Notes under the pieces: generated by a model
What the model saw: only the letters and a program-made list of their open reading frames with translations
The model's database searches: none
What the model was told of the DNA's origin: nothing
Shown: positions 18,441 through 28,614 of the stretch, in pieces
Numbering within the stretch: position 1 is the stretch's first letter
Layout: each line of letters opens with the position of its first letter
Translations under genes and position numbers: made by a program
NCBI RefSeq assembly: GCF_003050785.1
Contig: NZ_QAOH01000014.1
Location: forward strand, 24,652 to 88,651
DNA length: 64,000 nt
DNA from: Celeribacter persicus
Lineage (GTDB): Bacteria > Pseudomonadota > Alphaproteobacteria > Rhodobacterales > Rhodobacteraceae
Reading direction: 5' to 3'

Positions 18441-19547
18441 ATGAGCGGTAAGAGCAAAGCGGTGCCCCTGTGGGTTGCGGGCTGTATGTCGGGAACCTCT
18501 CTCGACGGGGTGGATGTGGCGCTGTTGCGGACCGACGGGGTGGAGATTTTCGAGTTCGGCGACACGGGCTTTCGCCCCTACAGCACGGCGGAGCAGGAGA
18601 TGTTCCGCGCCGAGCTTGGCACTTGGCGGGCCTCTGAGGCGCTCACCGAATTGATCGAGACGGCCCATGCAGAGGCGCTTTCAAAGCTCGACGGTTTCGA
18701 GCTGATTGGTTTTCATGGCCAGACCCTGGCCCATGCGCCCGACGAGGGGCGGACTTATCAGGCAGGCGACGGTGCGGTTCTGGCCGAGGTCACGGGCGTG
18801 CCGGTGGTCTGGGATTTCCGCACGGCGGATGTCGAAATGGGCGGGCAGGGTGCGCCCTTGGCCCCATTCTATCACCATGCGCTGTCGCGGTTCATCGGGG
18901 CGCAAGGTCCCGTCGCCTTTCTCAATCTCGGTGGCGTCGGCAATCTGACATGGGTCGATCCCGTGTTGTCCGATCCGGCGGCCAAAGGCGCTTTGCTGGC
19001 GTTCGACACCGGGCCCGCCAATGCGCCGGTCAACGATCTGATGCGGGCGCGCAGGGGTGAGACGTTCGATGCAGGCGGGGCACTGGCTTCGGAAGGGCAG
19101 CCGGACATGGAGATCGTTGCCAAGGGGCTGGAGCATCCCTATTTCTACAAGATGCCTCCGAAGTCTCTGGACCGGAACGATTTCCATGGTGTGCTCAAGG
19201 CTGTCGAAGCACTCCCGGACGCCGATGCCGCCGCCACGCTGACGGCTTTCTCGGCGGCCTCCGTCGCCCGCGCCATGGAGCATTGCCCGTCTCCGCCCGA
19301 AGCGCTCTATGTCACTGGCGGCGGGCGGCACAACGCCACGCTGATGGCGATGATCGCGGCGGGGGTGGATTGTCCGGTGATGCCGGTCGAGGAGGTCGGC
19401 CTCGATGGCGATATGCTTGAGGCGCAGGCCTTTGCCTATCTGGCGGTCCGTGTTCTGCGGGGCCTGCCGACCTCTGCGCCCACGACAACGGGGGTGCGTG
19501 CGGCCATAGGGGGGGGACGGGTGTCCCGTCCGGACGGTCAGGCCTGA
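18441..19547 (+). CDS. anmK: anhydro-N-acetylmuramic acid kinase
   Basis: Phosphorylates 1,6-anhydroMurNAc released during cell-wall turnover, feeding it to MurNAc-6-P recycling. The 368-residue chain shows [48 protein letters not shown] (catalytic Asp in RTAD), [12 protein letters not shown] and [13 protein letters not shown]. The start at 18441 follows AAAGGGAAAGAG. The last ~25 residues, after [17 protein letters not shown], are the usual C-terminus. Its link to peptidoglycan turnover matches the lytic transglycosylase at 11.3 kb, though the two are not in one operon. Confidence 0.96.
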   Translation: MSGKSKAVPLWVAGCMSGTSLDGVDVALLRTDGVEIFEFGDTGFRPYSTAEQEMFRAELGTWRASEALTELIETAHAEALSKLDGFELIGFHGQTLAHAPDEGRTYQAGDGAVLAEVTGVPVVWDFRTADVEMGGQGAPLAPFYHHALSRFIGAQGPVAFLNLGGVGNLTWVDPVLSDPAAKGALLAFDTGPANAPVNDLMRARRGETFDAGGALASEGQPDMEIVAKGLEHPYFYKMPPKSLDRNDFHGVLKAVEALPDADAAATLTAFSAASVARAMEHCPSPPEALYVTGGGRHNATLMAMIAAGVDCPVMPVEEVGLDGDMLEAQAFAYLAVRVLRGLPTSAPTTTGVRAAIGGGRVSRPDGQA

Positions 19548-20036
19548 CCGATCAGACGTGCGGGGATCGACGCTTCGCCACTGTCGGGGCCGCTGGGCAC
19601 CGGCGCGGGAAATGGGAGGGGAAACAGGCGACTGACAGTGGAAAGATCGGGGCCACCCCTGACTTTCCCCTCATCAGCGCCATACTCGGTACTCCGGGAA
19701 AACGAGCGGTCACATGTTTCCCCTCCGGTACTGATTAACCTGCCCAGATTAACCTGACGTCAGTTCAGCGCCAGTGCGGAAAACCTTACCATTCGATGAA
19801 ATCTGCCGGGAAACGCGAAATGCTTTCCCCTTACTGCTCCGGGCTCTGTGCAAAATCTCTCTCTTGACGGGAAAAAGCTGTGCAGGTAACACGCACACCT
19901 GCCGAAAAGCGTTAGGGCGGTTGGTTATCCCGCCCCTCGGATTTCCGAGCGCAAGTCGAAAGAACCCACGGCATCCTTTTCCTGCGGGAGATGGGTGCCA
20001 ATTGTGCTCCTCCCGCCTAATTTATGAGAGTGAGCT
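19548..20036. other. 489-base gap with short repeats and no clear gene
   Basis: No open frame here looks like protein. The stretch is richer in GGGAAA/TTTCCC than its neighbours, with near-copies of GGGAAA on both strands at about 19607, 19664, 19696, 19718, 19808, 19823 and 19869. It also holds GATTAACCTG twice with a period of 14 (19733-19742 and 19747-19756). TTGACG at 19863-19868 and TAACAC 17 bases later could be a weak promoter for the next gene. I cannot tell whether the gap hides a small RNA. Confidence 0.4.
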
Positions 20037-20303
20037 ATGCTGGACGACAGAAAACGTAAGAAAGACAAGATCACCATCCTGTTGGCGCAGGCATTCATCT
20101 CCTGCATCATGGCATTTCTGATGACCCTGATCGTGAGTGAGTTGATTCCCGGGTTTCAGGAAGGTTTCACGCCGGGATGGCCCCGTGAATGGTTGACGCG
20201 CTACATCACCGCCTGGCCGATTGCCTTCGTGCTGTCGCTTGGCGTCGGGCCGATCGCCTTCTTTCTCTCCCATGCCGTCATGGGGCGGTTGATGCCGGAG
20301 TGA
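20037..20303 (+). CDS. DUF2798 family small membrane protein
   Basis: An 88-residue protein with a charged cytoplasmic start (MLDDRKRKKDK) and two transmembrane helices: ITILLAQAFISCIMAFLMTL and WPIAFVLSLGVGPIAFFLS. The two-helix pattern with a WP motif before the second helix fits DUF2798, a family of unknown function. The preceding 489 bases hold no gene, so it is probably transcribed alone. Confidence 0.75.
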   Translation: MLDDRKRKKDKITILLAQAFISCIMAFLMTLIVSELIPGFQEGFTPGWPREWLTRYITAWPIAFVLSLGVGPIAFFLSHAVMGRLMPE

Positions 20304-20421
20304 ATACCCGACCCCGGTAGGGCGCAAGTCTTCTGGTGCGGCGAGGAGGAGCGCCGTTACCCGACCGGATCATCTTTCGGATGACTGTCTTGTTCCTCTC
20401 CGGGCCCTTCTGTATCCACGC

Positions 20422-20859
20422 TCATCTCGGAATGTCGAAACCCGGCGCGGCCAGTTCGAAGCCCTCGAAGCGAAATCCCGGTGAGACGGTGCAGCCGACC
20501 AGCGTCCATGCGCCCGTGCTACGCGCCGCCTGCCAGTGGTCCTTGGGCACGATGAGTTGCGGTGCCTGACCGGCGACGAGATCAGGGCCGAGGATCAGAT
20601 CGCGGGCCGGGCCGCTCTCCGTTTCCGCCATCGACAGCACCAGAGGCGCCCCCGCGTAATAATGCCAGATTTCGGTGGCATCGACCCGGTGCCAGTGGCT
20701 GTTCTCTCCGGCTCTGAGCAGGAAATAGATGCAGGTGCCAGCGGGGCGTTCATTCCCCTCGGATTCTGCGATCCAGGTTTGGCGATACTGCCCGCCCTCG
20801 GGATGAGGTGAGAGGTTCAGCTGTGCGATGATGTCATCGGCCGACAGGTTTTGTGTCAT
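20422..20859 (-). CDS. cupin, DUF985 (cupin_5) family
   Basis: A 145-residue single-domain cupin. It shows the family sequence LNLSPHPEGGQYRQTW near the start, then TCIYFLLRAGENSHWHRVDA and EIWHYYAGAPL with the His residues that may bind metal. DUF985 proteins are found singly in many bacteria, and their function is unproven. The start at 20859 gives a sensible N-terminus. It stands alone between divergent small genes. Confidence 0.85.
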   Translation of the reverse strand: MTQNLSADDIIAQLNLSPHPEGGQYRQTWIAESEGNERPAGTCIYFLLRAGENSHWHRVDATEIWHYYAGAPLVLSMAETESGPARDLILGPDLVAGQAPQLIVPKDHWQAARSTGAWTLVGCTVSPGFRFEGFELAAPGFDIPR

Positions 20860-20987
20860 GGTTTCAGTGCTTTGTTAACGTCCTTGGGAGAGCATCTCGG
20901 GAAGGCATGTGGCGGCGCGAAAAAAATCGGAACCGAAAGTCGTCGGCTGCGTTATTCTCTCAGAGATAAAGACAACGGGAGACTTCC

Positions 20988-21266
20988 ATGTCCAAGAAAA
21001 TTCTTCTGGCGCTCGCTTTTGCCGCGCCGACGCTCGCTGCCTGTACCACCATGAGCAACACCGATGCGAGCACTGCGTTCGGTGCGGCTACGGGGGCCGG
21101 TCTCGGCTATCTGACCGCCGACGCGCTCGGTTCGAGCGACGAGTGGAAAGTTCTTGCCACGCTGGGTGGTGCGGCCGCCGGTTCGATGGTGGCGAAGAAC
21201 ACCAACTCCGCGACCTGCGCCTATTCCAACGGCGACGGCACCTATTACACGGCGCCGTGCCCGTAA
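20988..21266 (+). CDS. small glycine-zipper-like lipoprotein
   Basis: A 92-residue lipoprotein with the signal MSKKILLALAFAAPTLAACT (lipobox LAAC). The mature part has Gly-rich stretches (TAFGAATGAGLGYLTADALG and LGGAAAGSMVAKN) like the glycine-zipper found in small outer-membrane lipoproteins, then a pair of Cys (TCAY and APCP) that could form a disulfide. No function can be assigned. The terminator 30 bases downstream serves it and the convergent DUF2238 gene. Confidence 0.75.
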   Translation: MSKKILLALAFAAPTLAACTTMSNTDASTAFGAATGAGLGYLTADALGSSDEWKVLATLGGAAAGSMVAKNTNSATCAYSNGDGTYYTAPCP

Positions 21267-21295
21267 GGGGGTTCAGTTCCCAGTATTCCGGTACG

Positions 21296-21321
21296 AAAAG
21301 GCCCCCTCGCGGGGCCTTTTT
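21296..21321. terminator. bidirectional terminator
   Basis: AAAAGGCCCC (21296-21305) pairs with GGGGCCTTTT (21311-21320). It has T residues on both sides and sits between two convergent genes. Confidence 0.85.
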
Positions 21322-21324
21322 GCA

Positions 21325-21933
21325 TCAGTCGGTTGGTTTGACCCTGTTGAGCCGCGTGACCAGAACCATGGCGCAAAGCGCGCCGGAGGCATTGAACACA
21401 AGATCGAGCGCCGTGTTGACATAGCCGCCCACGTTGGTGTCGGGAACGAGTAGAACGGCGGTGAATTCGATGATCTCATTCACCGATCCGAGCCCCATTG
21501 CACCGAAGGCCGGCAGGGCGAAGGCGGTTTTCGTGCCTTTGAGCACCGGGAAGGTGTGGGTCATGATGTGCCACAAGAGCCACGCGGTCACGCCGAAGCC
21601 GTAGAAATGCACGATCTGGTCGTATTTCAGAAGGGTCATCTCGCCCTCGCTGACGATTGGGATCAGTTGCAGCGTGTAGAGCACCGATCCGTTGAGCGGC
21701 ACGCCGCCGCCCGCCATGTGCAAAAGCCCCCAGAGCGAGAGCGCCCACAGCAGTTTGGGAGGATAGTCCACCATGCGCAGGCTGGTCGCGACGAGGCCGA
21801 TCAGGATCAGCATGGTCGCGACATAGATGACGAATTCGAAATTCCCGATGGCAAAGAACCACAGGGTGAAACCGAGGACATAGACGGCGGTGAACAGGCC
21901 GACCTGTTTTTCCGCGCGGGTGACGGGGCCCAT
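21325..21933 (-). CDS. DUF2238 (YjdF-like) integral membrane protein
   Basis: A 202-residue polytopic protein with about six hydrophobic segments (LFTAVYVLGFTLWFFAIG, FVIYVATMLILIGLVAT, LLWALSLWGLLHMAGGG, GFGVTAWLLWHIM, ALPAFGAMGLGSVNEIIEF, then a C-terminal helix). Conserved charged and polar residues lie in KYDQIVHFYGF, HIMTH and GSVNEIIEF, the DUF2238 pattern. Function is unknown. A second, divergent member is at 29380 in this window. Confidence 0.75.
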   Translation of the reverse strand: MGPVTRAEKQVGLFTAVYVLGFTLWFFAIGNFEFVIYVATMLILIGLVATSLRMVDYPPKLLWALSLWGLLHMAGGGVPLNGSVLYTLQLIPIVSEGEMTLLKYDQIVHFYGFGVTAWLLWHIMTHTFPVLKGTKTAFALPAFGAMGLGSVNEIIEFTAVLLVPDTNVGGYVNTALDLVFNASGALCAMVLVTRLNRVKPTD

Positions 21934-22051
21934 GGGGATCTCCTTCTTTTTCGCCGATCATCTCTGTGATGTGGCGGGAAGGGAAGGGGGAAACTTCACC
22001 ACTTAAAGTGTTCGCCCAAAAAGCCTCAATCACAGCTTTTGGCCGAACGCC

Positions 22052-22123
22052 GTGCAACATATGAACGTTGCACGCGCCCTGCCTTTATCTGATGTCTCAG
22101 GTTAAAGGCCGGATGCTTTAGGG
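22052..22123. repeat. nested palindromic intergenic repeat, copy A
   Basis: GTGCAAC-N8-GTTGCAC (22052-22073) is followed by GCCTTTA-N15-TAAAGGC (22081-22109) and ends GCTTTAGGG. It resembles copy B at 55089 in both parts and copy C at 50718 in the second hairpin. It lies between two minus-strand genes. Confidence 0.6.
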
Positions 22124-22129
22124 ACGGGT

Positions 22130-22759
22130 TCAGATCAGCGGAATCTGCGGCGCGGCCGTCTCGGACAGCGGGCCGTTCATGCGCGGATCGTCCATCACCT
22201 CGATGGCGCGCCCATAGGGTTTGAAGCCCGAGCGGATGTAGAAACCCACGGCCTGCGGGCTGTCGAGCGTGCAGGTATGGACGAAGAACCGTTTGATCGG
22301 GGGCCGTTTTGTCGAGGGGGCAAACGCCTTGTCCAGCGCATGCTCCATCAGCCACCGCCCGGTGCCGCCGCCGATCAGGCCGGTGTCCAGCCCGAAAAAC
22401 GCCAGTTCGGTGTTGTCGGGATCGCGGAAATCGAGTTCCAGAAGCCCGAGGTCAACACCCTCCTTGCGGACCGAATAGACCTCCACATTCGGGTCGGTCA
22501 GGATCGCAGAGAGCTTCGCGTCCTCCATGTACATCCTTGAAAACCAAAGCCAATCCTCGCCGATGCGGCGGTAAAGCGCACGATACCAGTCGAGGGTCGG
22601 GGCCTCATGGCGGACAAGCTCCAATCCCGGCTGCTCCGGTACGGACCGGGGCGCAGGGCGGGCGAACATTTCGAGGTAGGTGACAACGGCGGCAAGCTTG
22701 CCGGTGGGCAGGTCGTGAATGCCATCGGGGAGGGGGCTGGGGAGATGGGATTTGGTCAT
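22130..22759 (-). CDS. GNAT-family N-acetyltransferase
   Basis: A 209-residue protein with a GNAT fold in its C-terminal half: VRKEGVDLGLLELDFRDPD, LAFFGLDTGLIGGGTGRWLM (the acetyl-CoA loop), HTCTLDSPQAVGFYIRSGF. The N-terminal part (DWYRALYRRIGEDWLWFSRM) is shared by a group of alphaproteobacterial GNATs of unknown substrate. The start is uncertain: 22759 has no good Shine-Dalgarno sequence, and the in-frame ATG at 22813 would add 18 residues. The next gene upstream is the AT-rich DUF4238 gene. Confidence 0.8.
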   Translation of the reverse strand: MTKSHLPSPLPDGIHDLPTGKLAAVVTYLEMFARPAPRSVPEQPGLELVRHEAPTLDWYRALYRRIGEDWLWFSRMYMEDAKLSAILTDPNVEVYSVRKEGVDLGLLELDFRDPDNTELAFFGLDTGLIGGGTGRWLMEHALDKAFAPSTKRPPIKRFFVHTCTLDSPQAVGFYIRSGFKPYGRAIEVMDDPRMNGPLSETAAPQIPLI

Positions 22760-22833
22760 GGGGGGACATTGATGTAGGATAACCGGATTGGCAAGTTGTG
22801 CTTCTGAGGACATTGCTCGCCTGCGAAATCACT

Positions 22834-23619
22834 TTATTCGGTATGTTCAAACCTTTTAGCCAAATCGGCTACTTGAGTTTTTGAGCATCCAGCAAAACTT
22901 GTGCTTTGTGCGGCCAGTCGTTCATTCCATTCCAAAACTTGTTTGCTTTCCAAATGGACGGTGTTTGGTCCCCTCCAATCTGGGACAAAACCAACGGCGA
23001 GCTGAGAGCCGAAAGCTGCCCATAATTCCATTTTCCCGTCGATAAGACTTCCAGATGTCTCTCCTTGGTTCAAGAGGTGCATCACAGGATTGCTGCCGAC
23101 TATGAAGAAATCTATAGGATTTGACGGTTTTGCAATCACAACTGGTATCATTGATAAAAAGTCGAGAAGATCCTTTGGCTGGTCGCCCAAGGTTTTGACC
23201 CGTATGTTGTCGATTTTCTGCGTCGAAAATTCTGTGTCAGGTGCGTGACGCTTTAGCATAGGCCCGTGCACGTCAGGTGAACAAAGCATGTGATTGTAAA
23301 AGAATTGAATGAGAATTGTTTCTTCATCGTGGGACAATGCTTCCGGGTTCAACGTAAATTGCGATCTCAATTTTCTTATGATTTGGGGAAGATAGTTCTC
23401 GAAATTCCTATCGTAAAAGATTTCAAGTGAATTGTCTTCCATACCATCAGGCAGATGAAGTGTATTCAGGTGCTTTTTGTAAAATATCGTTTTAAACGAT
23501 CTCCATTTTGTACCTTCTGCTGGTTTCTCCTTGTCGTAGAAAAAGAGTCCCTTTTTGCCTTGTGAAGCAAATTGGCGTTGTAGCGTGACTGGTATGAAAT
23601 GATGATTATTCTTGCTCAT
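22834..23619 (-). CDS. DUF4238 family protein, AT-rich gene
   Basis: A 261-residue protein that starts MSKNNHHFIPVTLQRQFASQ, the DUF4238 opening (HHFIP...). Further pieces are FFYDKEKP, EETILIQFFYNHMLCSPDVH and NPIDFFIVGSNPVMHLL, typical of this family. The function is unknown, although members are often carried on mobile or defence-rich DNA. Codon use and base composition are much more AT-rich than the surrounding genes, which suggests recent transfer. It lies in a compact gap between the GNAT gene and eno, with no visible integrase. Confidence 0.75.
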   Translation of the reverse strand: MSKNNHHFIPVTLQRQFASQGKKGLFFYDKEKPAEGTKWRSFKTIFYKKHLNTLHLPDGMEDNSLEIFYDRNFENYLPQIIRKLRSQFTLNPEALSHDEETILIQFFYNHMLCSPDVHGPMLKRHAPDTEFSTQKIDNIRVKTLGDQPKDLLDFLSMIPVVIAKPSNPIDFFIVGSNPVMHLLNQGETSGSLIDGKMELWAAFGSQLAVGFVPDWRGPNTVHLESKQVLEWNERLAAQSTSFAGCSKTQVADLAKRFEHTE

Positions 23620-23638
23620 CGGCTTGCCCGCTTTGAAA

Positions 23639-23668
23639 CAAAAAGCCCCACCAATCTGGCGGGGCTTT
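23639..23668 (-). terminator. terminator after eno
   Basis: AAGCCCC and GGGGCTT flank a short loop in this stretch; on the minus strand the stem runs into CTTTTTG. It is 25 bases past the eno stop. Confidence 0.75.
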
Positions 23669-23692
23669 CTCTATTTCGTCAAGCGATTACGC

Positions 23693-25024
<1,332 letters not shown>

Positions 25025-25052
25025 TCAGCCGGGGCGGGCAGGTCAACAAGGC

Positions 25053-25066
25053 ATGCGCTAACATGG
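25053..25066 (-). promoter_or_regulatory. GTTAGCG-type site upstream of eno
   Basis: Minus strand CCATGTTAGCGCAT, sharing GTTAGCG with the fda and pgk sites. It lies in the eno upstream region, about 85 bases before the start codon. Confidence 0.45.
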
Positions 25067-25169
25067 CGCGTCTCTTTGCGTGCAAACGTGGGTAAAGCCG
25101 CGCAGTGCAAAGCTTTTGTGACGATTGCCCCAAAAATCACCCTGAAAATCGCCTCGGAAACGGGCGCGC

Positions 25170-26078
25170 TCAGACCCGGGGCGTCTCAAGATCGGCGCTC
25201 AGGGTCTCCCGATCCAGCCGCGCCAGTTTGCGTTCCCGAAGGAAGGTGTAAAGCCCGGAGGCGATGATCAGCGCGGAGCCTGCGAGCGTCATCAGATCGG
25301 GCCGCTCGCCAAAGATCAGCACGCCGCCGATCATGGTGAATACGAGGCGCGAATAGCGGAACGGGGTCACGGCGGAGGCATCGCCAAGGCGCATCCCCGC
25401 GACGATCAGCGTATAACCTGCGGCCCCGGCGACGATTGCAAAGAGCGTCTTGATCATGAGCGGCAGGTCGGGGGCCAGCGGCGTTGCGCCTGAGAGCCAG
25501 AGGTTCAGAAGGGCTGCGGGGATCACGGCGAGGAAGGCCTGAAAGGAGACGACGGTGGAGGGCACGGCGGCGTCCATCACCCGGGTCATCAGATCGCGGG
25601 TGGCGACCGCAACGACGGAGACGAGCACCCAGAGCGCCTGCGGCTCGAAGCCGGAAACCCCGGGGCGGATGATCATCAATACGCCGATGAAGCCCACGAC
25701 GATGGCGCACCAACGTCGCCAGCCCACACTTTCCTTGAGAAACACCGCAGCGCCCAGCGTCACGGCCAGAGGCATGGATTGAAACACCGCGCCGACGGTG
25801 GAAATGTCCACCCGGGAAAGGGCGGTGACGAAAGCGACGGAGGCGACGGCTTCGGTGGAGGCGCGGATCAGGATCAGCGGTCGCCAGTTGCGCGCCACAA
25901 AAACCGGATCATGGCGGACAAGCGCCCAGATCAGGAAAATCGCGGCACTCGCCACGGCGATGGACAACAGCACCTGACCCACCGGGAGAAAACCGGAGAG
26001 ATGTTTGATGAACATGTCTTCCACGGTGAAAAACGCCATGGAGCCGATGATCAGAAGGATGGCGCGCAGGTTGTGCAT
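25170..26078 (-). CDS. EamA-family (DMT superfamily) transporter
   Basis: A 302-residue inner-membrane carrier with about ten hydrophobic segments arranged as two EamA repeats (for example AILLIIGSMAFFTVEDMFIK at the start and GYTLIVAGMRLGDASAVTP in the second half). The family exports or imports small metabolites, but the substrate cannot be read from sequence. The start at 26078 follows AAGGACA; the extra upstream codons in frame are unlikely to be translated. A long inverted repeat at 26295-26321 lies in the upstream region and may be its operator. Confidence 0.85.
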   Translation of the reverse strand: MHNLRAILLIIGSMAFFTVEDMFIKHLSGFLPVGQVLLSIAVASAAIFLIWALVRHDPVFVARNWRPLILIRASTEAVASVAFVTALSRVDISTVGAVFQSMPLAVTLGAAVFLKESVGWRRWCAIVVGFIGVLMIIRPGVSGFEPQALWVLVSVVAVATRDLMTRVMDAAVPSTVVSFQAFLAVIPAALLNLWLSGATPLAPDLPLMIKTLFAIVAGAAGYTLIVAGMRLGDASAVTPFRYSRLVFTMIGGVLIFGERPDLMTLAGSALIIASGLYTFLRERKLARLDRETLSADLETPRV

Positions 26079-26294
26079 GGGAATGTCCTTGGAATGCGTT
26101 CTTCTGCCATGCCCTGTGATCGGCGTTCTGGCAATTGCGCAGAGCCGCAGACGGGGGTGCGGGAAAGTTCTCAACTCTTCTTCTGACGTCGTAAGGCGTG
26201 CAACGGTGGCTTGAGTTCCTAACCGGGTTTTTCGGCGATGTCATCTCGAAGTGCTTTGCCCTCCGGCTTTCTGCCGAATGCCGGTTCAGAAAGG

Positions 26295-26321
26295 ATTAAG
26301 GTTAATCCAGTTAACCTTAAT
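26295..26321. repeat. perfect 11-base inverted repeat upstream of the EamA gene
   Basis: ATTAAGGTTAA (26295-26305), TCCAG, TTAACCTTAAT (26311-26321). A shorter overlapping palindrome GGATTAA-GG-TTAATCC occupies 26293-26308. It is about 220 bases upstream of the EamA start and 90 bases beyond the phzF-like stop, so it could be an operator or a transcript hairpin. It lacks a T run. Confidence 0.45.
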
Positions 26322-26410
26322 GCGAAAATGCGAAGAAAAAGGGGGACCGGTACGCGGGTTTCGCAAACGCGTCTGCCTCCGGGTGAGCGGAATACGCTGA
26401 CAGGCCCGTC

Positions 26411-27244
26411 TCAGAAGACGAGCCTCCCCTCCATCATCCGCAAGGCCCGCCCGCCGATGGTGACACTCCCGGTTTCCACCGAAACCGTGATGCGCGAGGG
26501 GCGGCCCATGTCGTCGCCCTGATGGACGGTGAAGGCCAGCGCTTCGCCGGTCTCATCGAACAGCAACCGCCCAAGCGCCGCCGCCGCCGAGCCTGTGGCC
26601 GGGTCCTCGGGGATGTCGTCAAGCGGCGCGAACATGCGCATGTGCACGGTGTCGCCATCCCGCCACCATGGCACCTGGGCGAAATCCAATCCCATCGGAT
26701 AGCGGGCATGGCCCTCGCGGAAACGCGCGACATCGGGGGCGATCCGCGACAGGGCTGCGCGCGAACTAAGTTCGGTGAAGGTGAAGGCCAGCCCCATGCC
26801 CGCCATGACGGGAGCGCCATTGAGATCGTCCTCTTCCAGTCCGAGCGCTCTGGCGACCAGCGCGGCGTCGGGCCGGGCGAGGGTGTCGAGCGGTTGACGG
26901 GCGGTAAAATGCGCCGCGCCATTCCCGGCCTGTGCGGTGATCAGCCCGACCTTGAGTTCCAGCCGCAAGTCGGGCCCGAAGCCCATCTCGGAGAGCGCAA
27001 CCGCCGCCCCGATGGTGGGGTGTCCGGCGAAGGGCACCTCCATCGTCGGCGTGAAAATCCTGAGCCGCGCGGTGTTCGCCGCGTTCTCCGGTGGGTAGAG
27101 AAACACCGTCTCCGAATAGTTGAACTCGCGGGCGATCTTTTGCAGCCGCTCTTCGGGCAGGTTTTCCGCCTCGGGGACGACCGCAAGGGGATTGCCGCCA
27201 AAGGGCCGGTCGGTGAAGACGTCATAGGTGAGATAGCAAGTCAT
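26411..27244 (-). CDS. PhzF-family isomerase/epimerase-like protein
   Basis: A 277-residue two-domain protein of the PhzF fold. The N-terminal block YDVFTDRPFGGNPLAV, REFNYSETVFL (catalytic Glu45) and TPTMEVPFAGHPTIG, and the C-terminal PATGSAAAAL, are family hallmarks. PhzF itself acts in phenazine synthesis, but no phenazine genes are here, so the substrate is unknown. The ATG overlaps the antiporter stop (ATGA), showing coupling in one operon. Confidence 0.88.
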   Translation of the reverse strand: MTCYLTYDVFTDRPFGGNPLAVVPEAENLPEERLQKIAREFNYSETVFLYPPENAANTARLRIFTPTMEVPFAGHPTIGAAVALSEMGFGPDLRLELKVGLITAQAGNGAAHFTARQPLDTLARPDAALVARALGLEEDDLNGAPVMAGMGLAFTFTELSSRAALSRIAPDVARFREGHARYPMGLDFAQVPWWRDGDTVHMRMFAPLDDIPEDPATGSAAAALGRLLFDETGEALAFTVHQGDDMGRPSRITVSVETGSVTIGGRALRMMEGRLVF

Positions 27245-28512
27245 AGTTTCAGCTCCGGTTCGCGCCCGACGCGTTTGGCAAGTGGTCCGACGGTGAGGCC
27301 CTGCACGATGATCGAGAAGACGACGATGACATAGGTGGCCGCGAGGATCACGGGTTTCCATTCGCTGTCCGGCAGAGAAAGGGCGAGCGCGACGGAAATC
27401 CCGCCCTTGAGACCGCCCCAGGTCATGATCGGCACGGCTCCGCGCGAGAACGGTGTTACATTGTGCAGCAGGATGGCGGGGACGGTGACGGAAATCAGCC
27501 GGGCGACGAGCGCCAGCACGATGGCCAGAGCGGCGGCCTTGATCGTGACCATGTCGAAGACCACGGCGAAGACTTCGAACCCGATCATCAGGAAGAGAAC
27601 GGCGTTGAGGATTTCGTCCACCATGGTCCAGAAAGCGGCGACATATTTGCGGGTTTCTTCCGACATGCCGTATTTCGTGCCGACATCGCCAATCAGAAGT
27701 CCGGCGCAAACCGCCATGATCGGGGCGGAAACACCGAGAGCCACGGCGAGTTCGTAGCCGCCGAAGGCGAGCCCCAGCGTGATCAGCACCTCAAGCGAAT
27801 AATCGTCGATGAGCCGCATCACGCGGAAGGTCAGCCAGCCGAGGACAAGGCCCAGAACCGCGCCGCCCACTGCCTCGCGGAAAAAGAGCTTGCCGACCAT
27901 GAGCGCCATGTTTTCCTCTTCGCCTGTGCCGCCATGACCCGAAGAGGTGGCACCAAAGGCCAGCCCCGCGAGGATCAGATAGACCACATAGCCGACGCCA
28001 TCGTTGAACAGGCTCTCCCCGGCGATCTTGGTTTCCAGGCTTTTCGGCAGGTTCGCGTCCTTGAGCACGCCCAGAACCGCCACCGGATCGGTCGGCGAGA
28101 TCAGTGCGCCGAAGGTGAGCGCGATCAGAAGTGGCATGCCGGTGAGCCAGGAAAATCCCACGCCGACCACGGCCGTGGAGAGCGCCACTCCGAGAGTCGC
28201 CATGAGGATGACCGGCAGCCACTGGTCCTTGAGATCGTCGAGTTTCACATGCAGGGCACCGGCGAAGAGCAGGAGGCCCAACATGCCGTCCAGAAGCGTG
28301 TCGGTGAAGTCGAACTCCTGTACGGTGGCGCGTATCTCTTCCTCGAACACGGTCGTGGGAAACAGAAGGTCTACGCCAATGATGACCAAAGAGGTGATCA
28401 GAGAGACGACGAGAATACCGATGGTGCTGGGCAGGCGTAAAAACAGGTAGTTAATCGCGCCAAAAGCCCCGGCAAGGACGATCAGCAGAGAGGCAAGTTG
28501 CAATACGGTCAT
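27241..28512 (-). CDS. CPA1-family sodium/proton antiporter
   Basis: A 423-residue inner-membrane exchanger with about 12 transmembrane helices. The CPA1 motif FGALISPTDPVAVLGVLKDA followed by AGESLFNDGVGYVVYL contains the ion-binding Asp residues of NhaP/NHE transporters. Between helices there is a Gly/Glu-rich loop (SSGHGGTGEEEN). It likely balances Na+ or K+ against protons, which fits a marine organism. The PhzF-like gene is translationally coupled behind it. Confidence 0.9.
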   Translation of the reverse strand: MTVLQLASLLIVLAGAFGAINYLFLRLPSTIGILVVSLITSLVIIGVDLLFPTTVFEEEIRATVQEFDFTDTLLDGMLGLLLFAGALHVKLDDLKDQWLPVILMATLGVALSTAVVGVGFSWLTGMPLLIALTFGALISPTDPVAVLGVLKDANLPKSLETKIAGESLFNDGVGYVVYLILAGLAFGATSSGHGGTGEEENMALMVGKLFFREAVGGAVLGLVLGWLTFRVMRLIDDYSLEVLITLGLAFGGYELAVALGVSAPIMAVCAGLLIGDVGTKYGMSEETRKYVAAFWTMVDEILNAVLFLMIGFEVFAVVFDMVTIKAAALAIVLALVARLISVTVPAILLHNVTPFSRGAVPIMTWGGLKGGISVALALSLPDSEWKPVILAATYVIVVFSIIVQGLTVGPLAKRVGREPELKL

Positions 28513-28614
28513 GGGAGAAGCTCACGGGATGAAAGGCATCTCCTGTGTATCACCTTGGCGAAAATGGAAAAAGGGAGTTTGCGACCGCTGCCGTCTCCCC
28601 GCTGTGTTCCCGTA

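Noticed and set aside
19774..20121. A 115-residue open frame in the gap after anmK
   Set aside because: Its text is not protein-like and it overlaps the better-supported DUF2798 gene.
26295..26321. A CtrA site (TTAA-N7-TTAA) in the inverted repeat
   Set aside because: The TTAA blocks are spaced by 2, 5 or 11 bases, not 7.
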